A stretch of DNA of 16,980 bases, taken from NCBI GenBank assembly GCA_003150395.1, contig QAMI01000040.1, forward strand, positions 1 through 16,980. Reading direction: 5' to 3'. The notes beneath the pieces are model-generated. The model did not search any database and had not been told where the DNA came from. It saw nothing but the letters and a program-made list of their open reading frames with translations. A program made the translations under genes and the position numbers. Source of the stretch: Candidatus Gastranaerophilales bacterium. GTDB lineage: Bacteria > Cyanobacteriota > Vampirovibrionia > Gastranaerophilales > Gastranaerophilaceae. Shown one piece after another: positions 12,777 through 16,980 of the stretch; the stretch's first letter is position 1, and every line of letters begins with the position of its first letter.

Positions 12777-14429
12777 AAAGAGATTGTCGTTGTTGCACCG
12801 GTCAAAAAACCGGAAGATATTGATTTATTCAGCCAAAAAACCCACTGTAGAGATTATTATGTCTATTATAAAAAGTTTCTGAATAACAATTTTGAATATG
12901 TAAACGATTTTGTAGAGGCTGCTAAAAAAAACAACTGTCATATTTTTATAAATTTTAAGCATGACATTACAGAAGAAAATCTTCCCGAAATTAAAAAAAT
13001 GCTTAAATTCCTCAAATCTGCAGGTATTGATGGAATTTTTATAAACAGTTTTGCGATACTGGAAGCCATAAAAGTCTTTAAACTTCCATTTAAAGTAATT
13101 GTGGACTCTTACTTTGATATCCATAACCTTTCCGGAATTGATTTTGTAAACAGCTTCCACAAAGTTGATGAAATAATCATAACCGAAGAAATTTATCTTA
13201 AAAATATCGTAAAAATTAAAAAATATACAAAACTTCCGCTTGCAATTGATGCCGATAATCTTCCCTGGTGCGCAGAAGATATTGAAAATTCCGGCGCAGT
13301 CGACAAAGTTGTAATTAAAGGTAAATTCGCAACTTCTGAAGAAATTCTGGAGGGAATTGAACTTGTAGAAAATATTCTTGCCAAGCCAAAAATATTTAAA
13401 AATCACAAGCTTCCATTCAAGCATGTTCGAAAAAGTATTTATCAGACAAATCATTTTTCAGGTGATATGGTTAGTGCTGAAGGTAAGAATTTCAAATTCA
13501 GCCGCAATATACAAACTTTTGAATGGGAAATTAAGCGAGCCAGAGTCGTCAAAGAGGTTAATTTTGAGAAAAGCGATGATTTTAAAATTAATTTGCGGCT
13601 GTCAGAACTGGCGCAGCTTAAAGAACTTGAAAAGTATATCAAAAAAATCGGGACAAATCCCGTTTATTCAATAGAGTACGGTGAAATACTTTCGACCTGC
13701 GACCTTTCAACGAGCAGTTTTAATGAAATTATTATGAAGGTTAAAAAGTTTTGTAAAAAACATGACATTAAATTCCAGCTTTCAACGCCCAGAATTCTTA
13801 TTGAACGTGATTTTGACAGGGTTTATGAATACGTAAAACAGCTTTTGCTTGCAGCTCCTGTGCCCGACAGCCTTATAATAAACAATATCGGATATTTCTG
13901 GGCTGTTATTAATGACAGTGATATAAACCATATTCCGATTGAAATCGGTCAGGGAATTAATCTTTTAAACAGCCTTTCCATAAAGTGCCTCAATAACCTT
14001 GCGCCAATAAATGCTATAGATTTTACATCTTTTAACGATATGGAAAGCGCTTTGAGAACTATTAAGAAAGTAAGAAATGAAATTCCAAATCTGAAATACA
14101 CAATCGCAGGTAATATAAGAGTTCCGACACAAGGCTTGTGTCCATTGAATAATGATAGCGCTATAATTTCGAGATTATCATGTAAAGCTCCATGCCATAA
14201 GGGCGGATTTGCGCTGAAAGACCCTTCTCTAAAGAAGATTTATCCTTTTACATGCGACGGTTTTTGCAGAATGCACATGTTTGAAGATAAAATACTGGAA
14301 GACTTTGACAAAATTGAAATACTTCACAAAGCTGGTGTAAATGAGTTCGTTTTTGATTTCAGCGCGCTTCATGCCAAATATATTCCTATATTGTTTAATA
14401 AATTTTTTACGTTAAAGAATAGTAAATAA
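12774..14429 (+). CDS. U32-family (peptidase U32-like) protein
   Basis: From ATG 12774 the product has 551 residues. The C-terminal third carries the U32 signature: GNIRVPTQGLCPLN, CKAPCHKGGFALKD, then FTCDGFCRMHMFE. Its conserved Cys are thought to hold an Fe-S cluster in relatives such as UbiU/UbiV, TrhP/YegQ and RlhA, which act in O2-independent hydroxylation of RNA or quinone. The N-terminal part looks like a TIM-barrel half (GIDGIFINSFAILEAIK, IIITEEIYLKNIV) but is divergent, so no subfamily or substrate is claimed. An in-frame GTG at 12732 would add 14 residues but lies upstream of the -35 and has no ribosome site, so I prefer 12774. It is transcribed alone and divergent from the 80-aa gene. 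Confidence 0.85.
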   Translation: MKEIVVVAPVKKPEDIDLFSQKTHCRDYYVYYKKFLNNNFEYVNDFVEAAKKNNCHIFINFKHDITEENLPEIKKMLKFLKSAGIDGIFINSFAILEAIKVFKLPFKVIVDSYFDIHNLSGIDFVNSFHKVDEIIITEEIYLKNIVKIKKYTKLPLAIDADNLPWCAEDIENSGAVDKVVIKGKFATSEEILEGIELVENILAKPKIFKNHKLPFKHVRKSIYQTNHFSGDMVSAEGKNFKFSRNIQTFEWEIKRARVVKEVNFEKSDDFKINLRLSELAQLKELEKYIKKIGTNPVYSIEYGEILSTCDLSTSSFNEIIMKVKKFCKKHDIKFQLSTPRILIERDFDRVYEYVKQLLLAAPVPDSLIINNIGYFWAVINDSDINHIPIEIGQGINLLNSLSIKCLNNLAPINAIDFTSFNDMESALRTIKKVRNEIPNLKYTIAGNIRVPTQGLCPLNNDSAIISRLSCKAPCHKGGFALKDPSLKKIYPFTCDGFCRMHMFEDKILEDFDKIEILHKAGVNEFVFDFSALHAKYIPILFNKFFTLKNSK

Positions 14430-14722
14430 TAAGTCCTCTCTTTTTAACAAAAAAAAAGGGGAGCAAAAGCTCCCGTTGGAATTAAGAATAGCTGGAAGTA
14501 TGAAAAAGATTTAATTATATTTAAATCGAAGAGGTATTTTTGTTCAATTAGCCACTTATGCTATTTCAAAAATTTAGCGGCATGCTTAAATCCCCAAAAC
14601 AAGAAAATATCCAAAAAAGTGTAAAAAAAACACTTAAATAATAAGTGTAAAAATATCACTTTATGCCCAAATTTACGTGTTATCGGGCTTTTTAAGTGCT
14701 TAATAAAACTTCACAGGTGGGG
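14430..14722. other. Non-coding stretch with AAGTGT-type inverted repeats
   Basis: No credible gene is seen between the U32 stop and the promoter at 14723. It holds AAGTGT-N7-ACACTT (14617-14635), AAGTG-N9-CACTT (14643-14661) and TTAAG-TG-CTTAA (14692-14703), all variants of the AAGTGTT/AACACTT hairpin in the 5' leader of the next gene (14767-14785). GCCC (14665-14668) and GGGC (14685-14688) with T5 after it could be a weak plus-strand terminator. A minus-strand terminator is listed separately. Confidence 0.5.
14449..14474 (-). terminator. Intrinsic terminator on the minus strand
   Basis: On the minus strand GGGAGC-TTTT-GCTCCC is followed by one C and nine T (A9 at 14449-14457 on the plus strand). 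In plus orientation there is no U-run, so it is not a good terminator for the U32 gene. No minus-strand gene lies just upstream of it; the nearest is yraN at 15683. Confidence 0.7.
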
Positions 14723-14751
14723 TTGACAAATCAAATATTATAGTTTATAGT
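14723..14751 (+). promoter_or_regulatory. Strong sigma70-type promoter of the 100-aa gene
   Basis: Consensus -35 TTGACA (14723-14728), ideal 17-nt spacer, -10 TATAGT (14746-14751). It is the best promoter in the window. The leader of about 58 nt contains the hairpins AAGTGTT/AACACTT (14767-14785) and CCTC-ACGA-GAGG (14796-14807), the second overlapping the Shine-Dalgarno. Confidence 0.8.
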
Positions 14752-14815
14752 GAAATTGTAAGGATGAAGTGTTAATCGAACACTTAATAAAGAAACCTCA
14801 CGAGAGGAGGATAAT

Positions 14816-15118
14816 ATGATTAGAGTAAACCCAGTACAATTTAATACTAACAGCAGAAAGTACATCTCATTCGGTGAAGGTAATATGAATAATATTACTC
14901 CGAGTGTAGCAATCCTTGCTTTACAAAATCCAAATGCTAAAATTAATTTTGAAAACGATCTTAACCGTTCTAAAAAAGCTGATATGGTTCAAAATCCAAA
15001 TTTCGTTACCGCTTTCGTTAATAAAATCGGCAGAGCTGTCAGCGAATTTAAAAGATCAAATAATAATATGCAAAATATCAACCCCGATATTTATAACCAC
15101 ATAAGCTACTCTGCATAA
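14816..15118 (+). CDS. 100-aa hypothetical protein, probably highly expressed
   Basis: The product is Asn-rich and basic (MIRVNPVQFNTNSRKYISF, NPNFVTAFVNKIGRAVSEFK, NNNMQNINPDIYNHISYSA), with no signal peptide, no Cys and no family I recognise. The start has GAGGAGG 5 nt before ATG and a consensus-like promoter, so strong expression is expected. The coding end forms a perfect CTCTGC-ATAA-GCAGAG hairpin (15109-15124) whose loop holds the TAA stop. No neighbour suggests a function. The leader hairpins suggest post-transcriptional control. Confidence 0.75.
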   Translation: MIRVNPVQFNTNSRKYISFGEGNMNNITPSVAILALQNPNAKINFENDLNRSKKADMVQNPNFVTAFVNKIGRAVSEFKRSNNNMQNINPDIYNHISYSA

Positions 15119-15252
15119 GCAGAGATAAAACCAGACAAGAATTATAATTACACATTTACCCATCTTACTAAATTATTTTTACCCCATTAACTAATCTTTT
15201 TTTTCATGACTTGATTTATTCTGACTTTAAACAAAGAAAGGATAATCAAGTT

Positions 15253-15636
15253 ATGGATGAAAAAGTTAAAGAACTGCGTTATAATAGCCAAAAAGCGCAG
15301 CATTATTTTGAGAAAATTTTGGCATTTACAACAGGTCCTGTTGAGTTAAAGACTTTACTTGATGAAGGAAACGTTAACGTTATTGATGTTAGAAATGCCG
15401 AGGATTATGAAATAAGCCATATTCCTGGCGCAATTTCAATTCCTAAAGACGAAATTTCCAATAATCTGGAAAAGCTTTCAAAAGATAAAGTGAATGTAGT
15501 TTACTGTTATAATCAGCAATGCCATTTAGGAGCGCGTGCTGCATTAATTCTGGCAGATTACGATTATCCGGTTATGCTTTTGGAAGGCGGCTTTAAAACC
15601 TGGACTGAAGACTTCAGATTTGCAACTGTACAATAG
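15253..15636 (+). CDS. Single-domain rhodanese-like sulfurtransferase
   Basis: 127 residues with one rhodanese domain. NVIDVRNAEDYEISHIPGAISIP (about 42-64) is the CH2A-type segment, and VVYCYNQQCH (82-91) holds the catalytic Cys85 in a six-residue loop C-Y-N-Q-Q-C with a second Cys at its end, followed by LLEGGFKTW. Such proteins carry sulfane sulfur as a persulfide. A helical N-terminal extension of about 25 residues precedes the domain. ATG 15253 is chosen because AAAGGA lies about 10 nt upstream; a TTG at 15211 is possible but lacks a ribosome site. Monocistronic, with its own terminator. Confidence 0.9.
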   Translation: MDEKVKELRYNSQKAQHYFEKILAFTTGPVELKTLLDEGNVNVIDVRNAEDYEISHIPGAISIPKDEISNNLEKLSKDKVNVVYCYNQQCHLGARAALILADYDYPVMLLEGGFKTWTEDFRFATVQ

Positions 15637-15647
15637 TTTTTGACTTT

Positions 15648-15684
15648 GAGTCTGTCGAAATCCTGGCAGGCTCATTTGTTTTTT
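15648..15684 (+). terminator. Intrinsic terminator of the rhodanese gene
   Basis: GAGTCTGTC (15648-15656) pairs with GGCAGGCTC (15665-15673) with two G-U pairs, followed by ATTTGTTTTTT. The T-run overlaps the stop codon of the convergent yraN. Confidence 0.75.
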
Positions 15685-16030
15685 ATAAATGTATATTTTT
15701 TAAATGTTCTATTTTAACTTCCGGCTTTAAAATTATTCCGACAACATCAATTCTATAGTTTTTAACGTTATGTTCGCTCAGGTAATATTGAACTCCTTTA
15801 ACAATATTTGCGAATTTTGTTTTGGTAATTGCCTCAAGCGGGCTTCCAAAATCTGATGTGCGGCGTGTTTTAACTTCAACAAAAACAACGGTATCTTTAT
15901 GTTGTGCGATAATATCGATTTCACAAAATCTTGAATAATGCTTGTTTCTTTCCAGAATTTTGAAACCTTGTTTTTCTAGATATCTGCAGGCTAAATCTTC
16001 ACCGCAATCTCCAAGTTTACGGCTGTTCAT
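15683..16030 (-). CDS. yraN: UPF0102 / YraN family nuclease-like protein
   Basis: 115 residues from ATG 16030, the usual size for this family of Holliday-junction-resolvase-like folds. Visible are the N-terminal LGDCGEDLACRYLEKQGFKIL, then EIDIIAQHKDTVVFVEVKTR, which holds the Glu, Asp and ExK of a PD-(D/E)xK nuclease site, then FGSPLEAITKTK. The role is not established; relatives are predicted DNA nucleases. The ATG overlaps the queF stop in TGATG, so translation is coupled. A GTG one codon earlier (16033) is closer to the ideal distance from GGAG and may be the true start. Confidence 0.9.
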   Translation of the reverse strand: MNSRKLGDCGEDLACRYLEKQGFKILERNKHYSRFCEIDIIAQHKDTVVFVEVKTRRTSDFGSPLEAITKTKFANIVKGVQYYLSEHNVKNYRIDVVGIILKPEVKIEHLKNIHL

Positions 16031-16941
16031 CACTGCTTAACTCCGTTTCTGGCAAGTTTTGCTACATCCAAAAGGGCTTCAAAGTCTTTAAACTTACAAT
16101 TTTTGCTGTGTCTGAGCGGGCAGATGTCAATTCCGCCGCGGCGTGTATAAAGCGCGCAGACAAATAATTCATCTTTAGGCTCCAGTAAATCATATAACCT
16201 TTTGTAAATCATTTCACAGCATTCTTCATGAAAATGATATTCCGAGCGGAAAGATATTAAATATTTTAAAAGACTATCTTCCAAAATATGTTTTTTGGAT
16301 TTGTAATATATGAAAACATCGCCAAAGTCAGGCTGGTGGGTAACTCGACAATTGGAGCGCAGAGAATCAAAAGTCAAATAATGTGTTTGAGTGTTAGGAA
16401 ATTCTTCTGTTTGCAATAGTTCCGGAGCTTCTTTAAAGTTTTCGGCTTTTAAGTTTTTTTCATCAATAAACTGCATTATATTTTTGAAATTACCGAAAAT
16501 CTCCGCACGCTCAATGTTGTTTTCAATAAATTTTATAGAAATCTGAGTTTTTAATTTTTCGCTTAAATCTTTATTTATTTTGTCCGTACAAGTTTCAAGG
16601 CATTCGATAGTTGTCTTGCCAAACTTTGTCATGTTAAAAGAATTCAAATATAGTTTCAAAGATTTTGATTCAACCAAAAATTCTGACTTGCAATTATATT
16701 TTATTTTTAACAATCTTGTTACGGGAATTCCGTTTTCTGTCATTGCTGAAAATTCGTAGGCATGCCAAATGTCAAAGCCTTCAAAAGGAAGATTGTCGTT
16801 TTGAAGGTTGTATTGTTTCCGGTTTTCAATCCTTGGAATTGCGACAAGAAGCGACGGGTCATAAATTTCGCTTCCGCTTACCTTTTTCCCTAAATGTGTC
16901 GATGCAATTATATCAGTATTATTTGTTCTGGTATTCTCCAT
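16030..16941 (-). CDS. queF: NADPH-dependent 7-cyano-7-deazaguanine reductase QueF
   Basis: Reduces preQ0 to preQ1 in queuosine tRNA modification. The 303-residue product is the long, two-half form, as in E. coli. It has FEGFDIWHAYEFSAM and ESKSLKLYLNSFNMTKF in the first half, and in the second LRSNCRVTHQPDFGDVFI with catalytic Cys198 and Asp205, FHEECCE (substrate-binding Glu) and LYTRRGGIDICPLRHS. All key residues are present. The C-terminal tail is about 20 residues longer than usual. Forms an operon with yraN. Its ATG lies 6 nt after a -10 box, with no Shine-Dalgarno, so the mRNA is probably leaderless. No preQ1 riboswitch fits in that arrangement. Confidence 0.95.
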   Translation of the reverse strand: MENTRTNNTDIIASTHLGKKVSGSEIYDPSLLVAIPRIENRKQYNLQNDNLPFEGFDIWHAYEFSAMTENGIPVTRLLKIKYNCKSEFLVESKSLKLYLNSFNMTKFGKTTIECLETCTDKINKDLSEKLKTQISIKFIENNIERAEIFGNFKNIMQFIDEKNLKAENFKEAPELLQTEEFPNTQTHYLTFDSLRSNCRVTHQPDFGDVFIYYKSKKHILEDSLLKYLISFRSEYHFHEECCEMIYKRLYDLLEPKDELFVCALYTRRGGIDICPLRHSKNCKFKDFEALLDVAKLARNGVKQ

Positions 16942-16976
16942 AATCTCAAAATAGCAAAAATTTATTGTATTGTAAA
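16939..16976 (-). promoter_or_regulatory. queF promoter, probably leaderless
   Basis: On the minus strand: -35 TTTACA (16971-16976), 17-nt spacer, -10 TATTTT (16948-16953), then GAGATT and ATG (16941-16939). Predicted transcription start is at the ATG. Confidence 0.55.
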
Positions 16977-16980
16977 TGAT

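Noticed and set aside
12825..13454. 209-aa minus-strand open frame antisense to the U32 gene
   Set aside because: Phe/Lys/Ile-rich shadow of an AT-rich real gene; the plus strand carries the conserved U32 motifs.
1..16980. CRISPR array, toxin-antitoxin, restriction-modification or other defence system
   Set aside because: No regularly spaced repeats, no nuclease/antitoxin pair and no methyltransferase motifs were seen; YraN is a conserved housekeeping family.
16942..16980. preQ1 riboswitch upstream of queF
   Set aside because: The promoter boxes sit directly before the ATG, leaving no room for an aptamer on that transcript; sequence beyond the edge cannot be judged.

Overview
The window is AT-rich chromosomal DNA of a bacterium with a housekeeping-gene layout. 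My best guess is a gut Gastranaerophilales (Vampirovibrionia/Melainabacteria) lineage. The clues are the pseudopilin N-terminus GFTLAEVLITIGIIGIVAAM followed by ALKKAYS, the PilT without neighbouring assembly genes, the PC4-type DNA-binding protein and the many short orphan genes. This is an inference from family resemblance, not a proven placement.

Layout. 1-2,950: a possible partial gene end, priA on the minus strand with a GC-rich palindrome inserted in frame, a nested-palindrome intergenic spacer, and a PC4/YdbC-type gene. 2,926-3,981: divergent promoters sharing one -35 box, then a pseudopilin gene whose 5' end holds a run of 12 G that puts it out of frame, then a perfect bidirectional terminator. 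4,004-6,033: a SEC-C motif protein (minus) and, divergently, a secreted metzincin-like protein that has lost all three zinc histidines. 6,129-6,648: tRNA-Pro(CGG) and tRNA-Pro(GGG), with three degenerate tRNA-Pro-derived hairpin units before and between them. 6,730-8,498: a sugar O-acetyltransferase and recF (minus). 8,542-11,638: an 83-aa orphan plus pilT operon, then lysS, each with an intrinsic terminator. 11,655-12,518: maf and a Met-rich 80-aa orphan (minus), with a hairpin over the maf ribosome binding site. 12,738-14,429: a U32-family protein. 14,430-15,118: a regulatory intergenic region and a 100-aa orphan behind a consensus-like promoter. 15,253-15,684: a rhodanese. 15,683-16,976: queF-yraN operon (minus).

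Functionally it mixes replication and repair (priA, recF, PC4, yraN), translation and tRNA modification (lysS, two tRNA-Pro, queF), nucleotide housekeeping (maf) and a type IV pilus component (pilT) with a separate pseudopilin gene. No classical defence locus, CRISPR array, prophage or transposase is visible.

The most interesting signals are: (i) the G12 tract in the pseudopilin, which looks like a phase-variation switch; (ii) the 69-bp, 67% GC palindrome inserted as exactly 23 codons in priA; (iii) four genes (matrixin-like, recF, U32, queF) whose -10 box lies exactly 6 nt before the ATG and which lack a properly spaced Shine-Dalgarno, so probably leaderless mRNAs; (iv) tRNA-Pro 5'-half copies whose D-loop is replaced by a hairpin, with a compensatory base change between copies; (v) the apparently dead metzincin.
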